Origin: Sanderia malayensis | Taxonomy: Eukaryota > Cnidaria > Scyphozoa > Semaeostomeae > Pelagiidae | Direction of reading: 5' to 3' | Assembly (NCBI GenBank): GCA_013076295.1 | Contig: RQOL01000855.1 | Coordinates: forward strand, 806,001 to 870,000 | DNA: 64,000 bases | Part shown: positions 13,801 to 24,000 of the stretch, one piece after another | Numbering within the stretch: position 1 is the stretch's first letter | How the letters are laid out: every line of letters starts with the position of its first letter | Translations under genes and position numbers: made by a program | Notes under the pieces: generated by a model | What the model was told of the DNA's origin: nothing | What the model saw: only the letters and a program-made list of their open reading frames with translations | Databases searched by the model: none

Positions 13801-16800
13801 AAAAGTCAGCAATCACCGTGGAGTTGTGTCTGTAAATGTTGGAATATTGTATGATCAGGTCGTTTTTGTAGTCTGTGTTGCTTCTACCGTCTTTCCCACC
13901 GGATTTGTCTCGCTTTGAAACAGCATCTTCTTCAGCGTGAAGATTGACCACAAAAACTCCCTGCGTATTTGGCACTGGTCGAATCTTTGCCAGAATATTC
14001 CTCGTCACCGGCTTTTGGTAATTCATATTGTCTTGAACATTATTATTTACCGCTGTTCGGTTTTTATTGCTTAGGCTAAGTGTCACCATGCTATCTACCA
14101 TGTTATTTAGGACAGCATTTTGCATAGAATTTAACTGGCTGTGTCCATTTATATCTGATTTATCATATTGTAGAGAACCAGCTTCTTTTTTTACCGTTTC
14201 TTCCAAATCTTTAAAGACAGTTTTGATGAGTTCATTTGCCATGTCAGATTCTATTCCTGCTTCTTTAGTTTGCACAACCTTTTCCTGTGAGTTTGTCACA
14301 TTAGCTGTTAAAGTTTCGACAACTTTTGCACCACCGTTTGTGGAATCCTCTCTGACTTTTGAGTTTCCCCATGGCATATTTTCTGTAGCTGTTGCATTAT
14401 ATGCGGATGTTGAGTTGTCAACATCTGGAGACATGATTTCAAAAGCTTGCTTCAACATGCTTTTATCATTTGTTGCATTTTGCCGAGCCTCGTTTTCGTT
14501 GTTAACGTATCTAACATTCCATGGTTCCTTGCCAATTGGGTCTTGCGAAGCTTCGATGGCATCGTTGTGTTTCACTTCAAAACTGTTTACTTCATCGAAA
14601 AATGCATTTCTGGTTGGGGCTCTTTTGCTTGTTGGGACCCCTGCTATCTTTCGTGCTTTGTGTGTGCTATTTGCGGGCAATAAATACTTTGTGGTATCAT
14701 TTTGTGCAGCGGGCAGATAATTTGTTGGTTCTGATGAACTTTTGTTTTCAACAGCTTTGCTCTTCTCTTCAGCGGATACCTTTTGCTTATCCAAACCAGA
14801 AAATTGATTTTCGTCCACATAATTTACCTTTCTCTCTGCATTTGTTCCAGTCTTTGACAAAAAAGGCTTTGTGGCATCATTTTGTGCAACGGGAAGATAA
14901 TTTATTGATTGAGATGAACTCTTGCTTTCAACAGCTTTGCTCTTCTCTTCAGCAGACAACGTCTGCTTATCCAAACCAGAATATTGATTTTCGTCCACAT
15001 AATTTACATTTCTCTCTGCATTTGTTCCAGTCTTTGACAATAAAGGCTTTGTGGCATCATTTTGTGCAACGGGAAGATAATTTATTGATTGAGATGAACT
15101 CTTGCTTTCAACAGCTTTGCTCTTCTCTTCAGCAGACAACGTCTGCTTATCCAAACCAGAATATTGATTTTCGTTCACATTATTCACGGTTCCCTCTGTG
15201 TTTGTTCCAGTCTTTGATAATAAAGGCTTTGTGGCATCATTTTGTGCAGCGGGTAGGTAATTTGTTGCCTCTGATGAACTTTTGCTTTGAACAGCTTTGC
15301 TCTTTCCTTCAGCGGATAACGCATGCTTATCCAAACCAGAATATTGATTTTTGTCCACATCATTTACTGGTTCTTCTGTATTTATGCCAGGCTTTGGCAG
15401 TAGATGCTCTGTGGCATCACTTTGCTCAGCGGGCAAGTGATTCATTGGTTCTGATGAACTTTTTCCTTCCACAGCTCTGCTGTTTTCTTCAGCAGATAAA
15501 TTTGGTTTATTTAATCTGGAAGATTGGTTATCTTTCACTTGACTTACTTCTTCCTCTGCATTCTTTTCAGTCGTCTTTAACGTTGCAGTATCAGCCTTCC
15601 CAAGCAATATCTCCTCATCTTTCAACTCTTTGTCAATGTTCTTCAGATAGTTCGTCAATTCTTGAGACTTCTCTTTCTCCTTTGAATACTCTTGGTTGAG
15701 TTCCTTTATTTGCTGATCATCTTGTTGCGTTGCGTCGCTGTGGCTTTCATCAACCTTCTCGTTTTTGGCTCTATTATCAGCAGTGTTTATTACTGCCTTG
15801 GGAGTGTTCAGCATCTCACCATCTGGATCATAGATGTGCGTCACAAAAACCGTCTGATTATTTGCCGATTTCTCTTCACTGTGGTTCGCAAACAGCCTAC
15901 TGTTACTTAGCGCGGCTTCTTCATATCGTATAGTAACTTTTGATGGGTCGTTGTACAAGTTATTGCTGCTCAAACCATCAGGTTGTCTGTTTTTGGACTG
16001 CTGTTGTGTTGTAGAAAACCCTTGAACGGTTGCGTTTCTTTGCTCCACTGCTCTAGCTGTATTGCTATTGTATCTCCCAGATGTTTGTTTTGCAAGACCA
16101 GAAGGTGCAACAGTCTTATTCATGACAAAAGCATTTGAGTCTTTACCCAATTGCTGTTCAACTGCAGGCTGGTCTTTCTTTAGCTCATTAAGCTGATTTG
16201 TTGTGCGTTGTTTAGGCCCTGTATCGCTGCTCTTCCCTTTGATGCTATTTCCGTTCCCTTGCGCTGCATTTTGTTGGCTGTTATTGTTGTCATAAACGCT
16301 AGCCTGCTTCAATGTTCCACTAGGTCTTACCTGAGACACATTTTGTCTCGCTGTTCCTGACACCTCCTTCATGACACGTGCGACTGTAGGTGATTTCCCC
16401 GACGCCGTAGATGCCTCCAAAAACAGCTCTTTCTCAATCTCAGTTACGCCTAATCCGTCATGGCGTGATTTCTGTTCGAGGTTTCTGTTTACACCGCTGC
16501 TCACCCTGTCGCTTTTGTTTCTTATGAAATTCTTACTCACCCCTTCTTTCATTTTGCTATCATTGAGCTCATCCGGTTGCTTAAATTCGCCAATTGCCTC
16601 TTCACTGCTTGCAGCAAACTCATCCTCATCGCTATTTCCCGATCCTGAAGAAGTGGCAATGCTGACGAAATAATCATCATCTTTGTTATCATTATCGACT
16701 TCATTCTGCGTGCTGTTGGCTTCACTTTCAGTAACATCGTCTTCTTTGTCAGCAACATTGTTTGTTTTGTCAGCAACATTGTTTGCTTTGTCAGCAATAT

Positions 16801-19294
16801 CGCCTGCTATATCAGTAACATCGTCTGCTTTGTCAGCAACATCGTCTGATTTGTCAGCAATATTATCTGATTTGTCAGCAACATTGTTTGTTTTGTCAGC
16901 AACATCATCTGATTTGTCAGCAACATTGTTTGCTTTGTTAGCAACATCGCCTGCTTCATCATTAGTATCGCTAGCATCCTCAGCACTGCCACTGGCTTTG
17001 TCGTCATCCGCATCATAAGCATCGTCTTCGTCTTCAAAAGACATTCCGCTACCCGACTGATGAAACTGCGGGCGAACTTCGAATTCATCGTCTTCAACAG
17101 TTGTATTGTGTACCATTCGTCCCCTACCATCACCACTTGATATTACCTCGTCACTTTCATCAAACTCACCACTTCCACTGATAAACGCCTCATCGTCGTT
17201 TTCGTCGCTTTCATCTCCCTCATCGCCACTTGCATTGTCATCATCATCTGCAAATGTAGCATTTAAAGCTACGGTGTTCAGTTGATGCGCATGTCTCAAC
17301 TTATCATCATCGCTGCTGAGTGCTTCCTCGTCTTCATTGTCGACGTCATCATCGCCATATTGCTGCTCCTCCGTGCTTTCCCTTGGCTTCGCAGGTTCTT
17401 TACTCTGCTTTTGCTTTTCATTAGATTTCGATTTTGATTTTCTCTTCATTGACTCAGTTTTTGACGGTTTGTTTTTGACGTCTTTTGTTGCCTCACCAAA
17501 GACGTCAGTGACTCCAGAACCCGAGATCTGTTCGAACTCGACGTCACTTCCTGGCGAAGAATTGGCAAAATTGTCGTTGCCTTCAATGGCACCTTGATTA
17601 GTCTTTTCTGCAGCGACTGTTTTCTCTTCTTGCTGTTGATTTGTGTCATCCGTAGGACTATTCTTCAAGCTTTGGTGTCTATCAATGCTTTCATGGTTAT
17701 TCCCGGTGGAATTCAATTCAGTTTGTCTCGCATTATTTTTGCCAGCAATTGATGTTTCTTCAGATTCCAAAGGAAATTTCGACGCTTTTTTTACACTATT
17801 TACATCAGAAAGGCCATTTCTCACGATTCCATTTCCAGACCCACTCTCCACACTCTCCTCAAATCTGTCACCCATGTTTTCTGTCAAATCCATTTCAGAT
17901 ACTTTTTTACCTTGTGCAATATGCTGCACAATTTCATCATTTTCTGAGTTTGGCTCAGCTGTAAAACCGCTCTCTGACGTCACACTAACATCTTTCTTGT
18001 TGTAATCTTCAGTATCAACTGATAGCACCAGGGGGAGATGTTGTTTACTCTCTGCAGCAACTTGTGGCGTGGCTATGGATTTAATAGGACCGTATCCTTG
18101 TTGAGATTTGCTACCACTGCCAGATTCGAGGTCGCTGGAATCTGTCGATCCGGATTCATAATCAGAGCCTGATCCTGATCCAGAATACTCTAATCTGGTT
18201 TTAGATTGCAAACCTGTTGCTTTTTCTACGTCATCTGATGATCCAGTTGGCTTAGTTTCGATGTAAGACTGGTGTTTTCGTCTTGATTCTTCATTACTTA
18301 AATTCTTCGGCTGTCTTTCTTTGCCTGATGAAGTAAAATCTTCATCGTCATCATCATCATCATAATCATCATCATCTACAGTAGTGCTTCCAGACTCGTA
18401 TTCGTCCGAATCTCCACTATGCAAGATTTCATTCCCTTTCTCAGTCTCCCGAATCCCATTTTCAACATTGGACTGGTTTTTGAGGAAACCAACCGTTCCT
18501 TGATACGTTTTGACATTGTCGCCAACAGCAACACCAGCATTAATACTTTTAGCTGTCTCTGCTTGATGTACATGTAAAGGTTCTTGAACTATTTTTGCAA
18601 CACTTGGTCCAGATGAATATTCTTGTTGCTGCTTCCCGGATTCTGTTTCATTTACCGATGTATTCTCGTGATCACGTTCAGACAAATGATTAAACTCGGA
18701 CTGCTTCGAAAACCTCGTAGATTTCAATCTATTCCTCTGCAGAAGCGCTACAGACTTAGGCCTGTTATTTTCTCCTTTACCCGCTTGGCTATCAAATAGT
18801 TTAAAGCTTCTTCTCTTCGACACCACTGGTGAAAGATTAACAATGTCATTTCTCAAGTTGTTTTCAATCGATCCCAATAACGAACTAACTGCTCTATCAT
18901 CATTGAAATCTTTGCTATTTATTGAATCTCCATTTAAGTTGGCAACCGATTCAAACAAATCTCCTCGTTCTTCGGTTCTGAAATGCTTATAATTTTCATC
19001 AACCGTACTGAGATTGTCATTTTTCATTCGTTGCTTCCAAATTACTGGGAGACGACCTTCGCGTTGGTTCGAGTGATTGGCCTGTTTAGCCGAACTATCA
19101 TCAATATTATCTGCTTTATTTTTGCTATTTGTTTTTTCATTGTTGACGTCTGGTTTGCCTATAGTGGCATAGCTTTGCTGTTGATCTATCCTCTGCGATG
19201 GATTGTCGTTCAAGGACCCCAAGCAGATACTGCTTAAATAAGCTAATAGAATAATACGTCTGAAAAAAACTGAATTTTTCGATGCTTTCTTCAT
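1..19294 (-). CDS. Gene A: giant secreted PA14-domain, proteoglycan-like matrix protein (3' end outside window)
   Basis: Sixteen exons in transcript order: 19294-13693, 13444-12931, 12852-12677, 12245-12129, 12008-11376, 11274-11257, 11137-9095, 8880-7633, 7363-7325, 7268-7230, 7070-7023, 5629-5462, 5342-4155, 3840-3516, 3061-2094, 1830-1. They total 14956 nt in one frame, about 4985 residues, still open at the window edge. The start is the Met at 19294, because a basic n-region and hydrophobic core (IILLAYLSSICLG) follow it; an in-frame Met 24 codons upstream would bury this signal peptide. Order of parts: acidic region (to about 1867), PA14 (1868-2097), Gly-rich exons, coiled coil plus Gly-rich (2354-3034), charged region (3035-3450), short exons, Gly-rich with a basic tail (3549-3944), second PA14 (3945-4120), Gly-rich, then a Gly-Asn array. 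Introns are phase 1 except the one inside each PA14 (phase 2). No known orthologue recognised; an extracellular structural role is inferred. Confidence 0.75.
790..1700 (-). repeat. 15-bp tandem repeat coding for GGGNN units
   Basis: On the plus strand the unit is close to ATTATTGCCTCCTCC with ATT/GTT variation, repeated almost without interruption from about 960 to 1450 and more loosely on both sides. In the gene A frame it encodes Gly-Gly-Gly-Asn-Asn. Most differences between units are synonymous AAT/AAC changes, which suggests selection on the protein. Confidence 0.85.
3234..3273. repeat. Perfect 18-bp inverted repeat with 4-nt loop, in an intron
   Basis: Arms TTTCCGCCTGCTGTGGCA (3234-3251) and its exact reverse complement (3256-3273) surround the loop ACAG. 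It lies in the 3062-3515 intron inside the second PA14 domain of gene A. Confidence 0.9.
3374..3470. repeat. (TGTA)n microsatellite
   Basis: About 95 bp of almost uninterrupted TGTA repeats in the same intron as the 18-bp hairpin. Confidence 0.97.
4155..5629 (-). other. Gene A exons 12-13: Gly/Ala-rich segment with a basic C-terminal part
   Basis: Exon 5629-5462 begins with a short helix-like stretch (MDGMNKLSNMVALLAAKVNQ) and passes into Gly/Ala repeats. Exon 5342-4155 starts with another helix-like stretch (VSGQLGALAEGVGALIKEIR), then about 200 residues of Gly/Ala-rich sequence with GIGGLGGGLGIGGG patterns. It ends in a strongly basic part (KKGKSPKSSKRG, LGDRRRLSKWEKSERQDARL) before the splice into the second PA14 domain. 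Both exons are bounded by phase 1 introns. Confidence 0.75.
5790..6851 (+). mobile_element. 5'-truncated, degenerate non-LTR retrotransposon (CR1/L2-like reverse transcriptase C-terminus)
   Basis: It sits inside the gene A intron 5630-7022, antisense to the gene. Frame 6111-6638 encodes 175 residues typical of the end of a LINE polymerase, with LRKLQNRAARIVT and YKCLHGLSPEYM. Just upstream, two more pieces of the same protein are readable: L-K-R-L-Q-N-W-L near 5850, and YLGVQIDSELKWREHI near 6030-6080. In-frame stops separate them (for example TAG near 6030), so the copy is dead. The 3' end is a run of TGAAA/ATGAA repeats near 6810-6838, as in L2/CR1-type tails. A candidate target-site duplication AATGATGTG lies at 5790-5798 and 6843-6851. 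Confidence 0.8.
7023..7363 (-). other. Gene A exons 9-11: three tiny in-frame exons, two of them duplicates
   Basis: Exons 7363-7325 and 7268-7230 are each exactly 39 nt, both phase 1 to phase 1. They encode AATSGLMNAAYSA and AAASSLMDTAYTS, plainly copies of one exon. The next exon, 7070-7023 (48 nt, phase 1-1), encodes GFHTGMAGGMQSNSNE. All have clear pyrimidine-AG acceptors and GTAA-type donors. They can be skipped or duplicated without changing the frame. Confidence 0.7.
7633..8880 (-). other. Gene A exon 8: charged, disordered segment
   Basis: The exon enters with AFPGLVSRNIPGLQLRHIPG and goes through a Gln/Asn/Lys-rich part to a Glu/Asp/Arg/His-rich part (for example REETIRRNEEVEREDEVEND). 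It ends in HVVEHPNIG at a phase 1 donor at 7632. No known domain is visible; the composition suggests a disordered, polyampholytic linker. Confidence 0.7.
9095..11137 (-). other. Gene A exon 7: coiled coil followed by a silk-like Gly/Ala array
   Basis: The first 200 residues have heptad character (ITEKIGTLASQVAALDTKL, LQNEISSLTSSVNNLQSQVQ), consistent with a coiled coil that could multimerise the protein. A Pro/Gly spacer and a polyglycine run lead into about nine ten-residue units of the GGGLGAGAGL type (30-bp repeats, 9820-10090). The C-terminal 230 residues are ordinary and partly basic, with a probable helix (LSPEEAVLSRAFENLLGSL). Confidence 0.75.
9820..10090 (-). repeat. 30-bp tandem repeat coding for GGGLGAGAGL units
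   Basis: About nine copies of a 30-bp unit (plus strand close to CCTGCTCCTAATCCACCTCC). The units differ mostly at synonymous positions. Confidence 0.85.
11257..12245 (-). other. Gene A exons 4-6: Gly-rich exons including an 18-nt microexon
   Basis: Exon 12245-12129 (117 nt) encodes a short Ala-rich stretch ending MMGAIMPG. Exon 12008-11376 encodes about 210 residues of Gly/Ala (GGxGAAGGxG patterns). The microexon 11274-11257 is exactly 18 nt (GQPNPG across its junctions), with a T-rich acceptor and a GTAGGT donor. All are phase 1-1, so each could be skipped in frame. The microexon is the least certain of the set. Confidence 0.65.
12677..13444 (-). other. First PA14 domain of gene A (exons 2-3)
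   Basis: Exon 13444-12931 encodes the N-terminal part, including GWFLAPMDGEYTFFSSCDDE then CDVYLSPD, and TTWSGHN before a phase 2 donor. Exon 12852-12677 completes it: QTSMGIRLGGGRSYYVQAVG, GLSVGVQLPNG, VMVRPITRHF. The order of strands and the D-D pair fit PA14. The CDDxC pattern and the W-S-x-H-N/intron position are shared with the second domain at 2094-3840. PA14 barrels in other secreted proteins bind carbohydrate or act in adhesion; the ligand here is unknown. Confidence 0.82.
14690..15540 (-). repeat. 180-bp tandem repeat (60-residue units) in gene A
   Basis: Nearly five copies of a 180-bp unit, each encoding a block of the kind NQYSGLDKQTLSAEEKSKAV, then ESKSSS, NYLP and NDATKPLL. The central copies are almost identical in DNA, so the array expanded or was homogenised recently; the outer copies have diverged. 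Confidence 0.9.
16740..16960 (-). repeat. 21-bp tandem repeat coding for VADKxxx heptads
   Basis: About ten heptads (NNVADKS, DDVADKA and variants) from a 21-bp unit seen on the plus strand as TTTGTCAGCAACATNGTNTGN. It could form an alternating-charge helix or a disordered spacer. Confidence 0.88.
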
Positions 19295-20596
19295 TTGAGA
19301 AGTTCTTTGCAAAGTATATAATACACTTTCGATCTCTTTCTTGTCGAAATTCGAAGCCAAACTCAAGTCATTTCCGTAGCAAAGTTTTCACAATTGGCCA
19401 CATGCTTTAATTCCAGCTAGTTTCTTCTTGCACGTTGTGCTAGAATTCTGCAATGAAAGAAGAAACCTTCATTACCAACTTTTCACAACATTGTTGTACA
19501 ATACACTTCATGAACTTGCTCTGAGTGCATGCTTAGACTCACTACGCCTCAAACAAAAATTCAGAATATATCGGAATTTAATGTTATTTACCTCTATAAT
19601 TCGCAGAAATTTGCTTTATGACAGCGTAGGGGTAGGCTAAACAATATGTAAAACGAATACATCGTGTTATTGTGCAGATATAGAGAGGTTGAAGATGATT
19701 TCTGGTCTAGGTTACTGATATGATTTGTTTACTGGTGTAATTAACATTTCACATTTAGCTTGCCATTGCAGCGAATATGCAGTGAATATGTTATAATCCT
19801 TTTATAACAGATTATTCTACTAATCTAAACATATATTTATAGGTTCGGTTTTGTTTTTGGTGGGTTGTTTATCAAGTTGCAAATTGGAAAATTAAGTAAA
19901 TTTTTGTGTATTTGGGGAGTTTGAATATTTGAATGCTAATTTCGAAGTTTCACGGGTCACGATGTGATCGATGAACGTAAAAACATACCTGTTTAGCTCT
20001 GAGCTTCAATGATTTTCTTTTCAATTTCCAAAACAGACAGTGAAAACAATCCTCAAATTAAACAACTCTCGCATACTGTAAATCCGGAAATTCTCTTTTT
20101 TATAACACTTTTTATGATGAAACTGCAATTTCTTAAATTGTAATCAGAAGAAAAAGAAGCGAACTTTCTCCAATTGTTGAATAATTTATGAGACTATTAA
20201 TGCTCGTGACTAAATAGTGTATTCTGGAAGTGACCCGCTCCGTTGAACCGTGCCAAACCCGCGTTATTCGAAGGGAAACCGATTTTTTTCAGTAGAGAGT
20301 CGGTTTAGAGCAGAATGAGCATTATTCCATTAACCTACCGAAACCTTATTTAAATGGTGAAGTTAACATGGGTCAGGTTAGATTAGCTTAGATCGATTTC
20401 GGTTAACTTTGCAAAGTTTGTCTGGGTTCTGAGAATGGTTCACTTTATTAGCATCCATTAACCTTGGGGAGATATGTATATGCTGTGCTGGTTACTTATG
20501 CTATAGATCAGGTTACATCAGACTAGAATCAGGTCTGGTTAATCATTTGTTGTTTGTCTGAGTTCTGCGAGATTCGGGACAATTATGTGAAAAAAA
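19295..20596. other. Upstream region of gene A
   Basis: No convincing coding exon on either strand. The first few hundred bases presumably hold the 5' UTR and promoter of gene A, but I see no element I can place with confidence. AT-rich non-coding sequence continues to the foldback repeat at 20597. Confidence 0.4.
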
Positions 20597-20712
20597 TTCC
20601 TTCCAGGGTGCAGGACAAAAAATTGAATGAATCTTCTGGGACAATATTTGAGCCATGGCACAATCCCCAAATTGTCCTATGGCTCAATTTATTGATCCTA
20701 TCCTGGAAGGAG
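20597..20712. repeat. Foldback (palindromic) repeat of about 115 bp
   Basis: Outer arms CCTTCCAGG (20599-20607) and CCTGGAAGG (20702-20710) are exact inverse complements. Inside them, GGACAAAAAATTGA pairs roughly with TCAATTTATTGATCC, and TTGAGCCAT (20649 on) pairs with ATGGCTCAA (near 20680). It looks like a small foldback MITE downstream of gene B. Confidence 0.65.
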
Positions 20713-20950
20713 CTCGTTTATGCTATTAACGAAAGTTTACTCTGTTGACGATATAAACCATTATATTAACTCATCTACCAATGGACTCTTGTAGTTTGTC
20801 TATTAAAACATTGTTTGTAGTTTAATTACGAGGCATTTTAGACTACAGCCATTGGTGCTTTGTGTAAATTTTGTCTTTTATTGGTCTCTGAATTTATCCG
20901 TGAAATCTTTCTACTGTTCTCCTTGTAACAACTGTTCTTTTCTATGACTT

Positions 20951-20956
20951 TTTATT
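20951..20956 (-). terminator. Polyadenylation signal of gene B
   Basis: AATAAA on the minus strand about 80 bp after the gene B stop codon, in an otherwise gene-free stretch. Confidence 0.6.
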
Positions 20957-21036
20957 ATCCTTACCGGGACAGAATGTGCATGACTACTTGTCAGCAGTAC
21001 TGCTTACAGTAATTGAATTGCTTAATATCTCCAACT

Positions 21037-24000
21037 TCACTTTGAAAGGAATTGATCAATGTATTCTGATTTCAAGACGTTAGTTATTTTATTTCCGTAG
21101 TTCAAGTCATCAGACGGGTACTTTGCCTCTGTACTCTGATGAACTGGTTGCATATGTGATGCAGTAGAGTCTTTCACGGCTGTCTTGATTGTTCTTTGAT
21201 GTCCAGCAGCATAACAGGGAAGATTCCCGTGACCTGCAGTCAGGCCAATTCTGTGCAGCTGTTCTGTTGTGAGAACCTCGTACGGGTTAAGGCCATGAGT
21301 GGGCGGATGCGGCTTGTGATACTCAACAAGAGGCAAATGGTTTGACTCTTGAGAGTGGTAATACGGATAGCCTGTGTTATAATGGATGACCTGGACATGA
21401 TGGTTTCCACCACCGCCATGTTCGTTCCCTTTCTCATCCTCGTGACCATGGTCGCTTCTGAACTCATGATGCCATCCTTCGAATTGACTTGAACCATGCC
21501 ACGGTGACCATTGCGAATTCTCCTGGTGATGTCCATCAATTCCTCCACCGTAGTGTCCTTCAGCCCCCTCGCGTTCCTCGCAATCGTGTCCACCAAACGT
21601 GTGGCCTCCTCTTTCCGGCCCTTCATGGTACTGCGACGCAGCACCATGTTGATGGTCTTGTACCTCTGCGTGATTCTCCAACTCCTTCGCCTTGCCTTCA
21701 AATTCTTCGGCCCTCTGTCTGTACGCATTTGCCTTCTCAAGCAGCTCATCTGGTGACGAATGACATGCCTCACAATCCGAAATTGCAGGATGACTATGTA
21801 CTGCTCCTAGATCAGATCCTAGGTCATTTCTTTGCTTTGTTTTTCTATTTTTACCCTCTGCATGTTTATCAGCATGAAATATTTCTTCATGTTTACCTGC
21901 TAATGGTAACACTTTATGCTTCAATTTATGAAAAGCTTTGACTGCATTACTTAAAGATTTATCTTTTTTCTCCGACAATTTTCTGTCAGTTTTCGTTGAT
22001 TTCAGAGATTTCGACAATTTTCTTTTCAAATGCGCAGTTGGAATTTTTGTTTTTGATTTTCTGAATCCACTCTTCGAGCGAGCATTATCTTTGATTTTCT
22101 GCTTAGTCAACAGCTTTCTCTTCTGCATTTTTCTCTTCTTTTTGCTCCTCTTACGAGATCTGCTCAGCTCTCTGCCATTTGTAGCTTCCACGTTTGTGTC
22201 TAGAATATTGTTAGCCTTATTGTTTAACAAAGTCTTTTTCTCTAAATCTTGCATAGCTCTGTTTTCTGTCTCCATTTGCACTTTCATCTTCCTTTCGTTT
22301 TCAATTGTCTTTTTATTAGGCGCGATTGACAACACTTGCTTGTCATCAACTACGCCAAATTTTACGACCACTCCGTTGTTTTGTTTAGAAATATTTTCCA
22401 AGGATGTGATTATTTTTGGATTCAGTGCTGTTCCGTTGACAGTTACCTTTTGACCGAGCGTTGAATGACTTGTAGCATTGCTCACATCTGTGCTGTTTTC
22501 ATGCATGTACGGCGCTTCATCTCCGATTGGCCAATTTCCTGTGTTTCTTATTGGAGCTTTTTGTACACTGGGACTATTTTCGCTTGCTCTACTCACTTGA
22601 ACATTATCAATAATTTTTTCTTTTTCGGGCAGGTTTACATATCTTGGAGGGCTGGTGGTACTTTGCTGCATATCGTGATTTTCTTGGGGTCTTTCAGATT
22701 TGCTTGCATGTTCTGCAGGGCTTTTATTACTTTGCTGCTTGTTATCGTGGCCTTTTGTCCGCATATCAAATGTATTTGGGCGCATCTCAAAGTTACCCAC
22801 ACGTCCATCCTGTTCCCCCTCTCCCTTTTGATTGCCCCAAAGACCACCACCTCTTTCAGGGCCTTCGTGTGGCAACGTTTTCATGCTACTTCCAAGCTTT
22901 AACTGCAACGTGTTATCTTCATCATGCTTGCCGAACCAAGGAGCAAAATTTCCATTATCGAAAGGTGGTGCCTTGTTATTGTCCTGATGCATATGATTCA
23001 TGGCCTCCGTGTGGTCCATGTGATTTTCAGGACCAGTATTGCTGTGTTGTCTGCCATCAAGGTCATCATCGTGATGGCTAGGCCAATTTTCACTATCCGT
23101 ATGCTGTATGAAGTGATCAACCTCGTTATGATGTGGTTGCATTGGCCTTCTATTATCATGCATATAACCCTCACCACCGTATTTTTCATTATTACTTTTA
23201 CTATCATGGTGCATGTTATCTTCATTTGGCCTACCATCATTGTCATTGACATCTGCTTCGTGATGCACGTCACCGTGATAATTTTTATGATTGTCTTCGT
23301 CATTATCTCCATGCATATCTTCATGGCGTGGTCTATGAATGTCTTCTTTATTCCCTTCTGTTTCATCATAGTGAAATTCCTCATGATACTGTTTGTGGTC
23401 ATTGTTATACTGTGATGCCTCGTTTTCATTATCATTTCGCATCATATGATCTTCGTGTTTTGATTCGTGGCTCGTATTCGCGTATTCGTGTTCTCTGTCC
23501 TTGTTGTCATCCACTCCAGCAAACACTCCTCTATCTTCCTCCTCCCCACGGTGACGATTGTCCTCCTCCTTCGCATCGCCATCGTCATGCCAATGTCTTT
23601 CTTTATGCTCATTGTTAAACATGTTATCACCATTCATCGCATTGTTTAGCGCCACGTCTTTCTCCAAACTCGACATGACATGACGCATTGTACTTAAATC
23701 GGGCGGCTTTTCGTATTTCTCGATTTCCCTATCATCGTACAAAGGAGGTACTTTGTCGGCATCATCTTGCTCTGGGTTATCGGGTCCATCATTCCATCCA
23801 CGGTCGTCATTCCCTATTCCTTGGCTTCTATCATAGAAATCATAGCGTGTGATTGGCTTGCCTCTGTGGTGATATCTCGATCGCTTCTGGGCGACATTGT
23901 GATTACGTCTGAACGGGAATAGCGTATCTTTTACATTCTCTATAGTGTGGTGCTTGAATGTTAATCTGCCATCGCTGTTGGTACTTGATGCTTCCCAGGT

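Larger units (their letters stand above)
13693..19294 (-). other. Gene A exon 1: signal peptide and giant acidic Ser-Gly-rich region
   Basis: One 5602-nt exon encodes about 1867 residues. After the signal peptide the sequence is disordered and rich in Asp, Glu, Ser, Asn and Lys. At least eight Ser-Gly sites sit in acidic surroundings (for example YSGSGSGSDYESGS, EAFISGSGEFDESDE, HQSGSGMSFEDEDD), the known context for xylosylation and glycosaminoglycan attachment. N-x-S/T sequons are frequent. Internal repeats are at 14690-15540 and 16740-16960. The exon ends at a GTAAGT donor (13692) in phase 1, exactly matching the PA14 exon. A large proteoglycan core is the best reading; not shown directly. 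Confidence 0.75.

Noticed and set aside
14521..15699. 392-residue plus-strand frame with internal repeats
   Set aside because: It is the complement of the 180-bp repeat of gene A exon 1. It has no splice or start context of its own.
19294..19366. Gene A start at the upstream Met (19366)
   Set aside because: It would place 24 mostly polar residues before the signal peptide; the Met at 19294 gives a normal secretory N-terminus.
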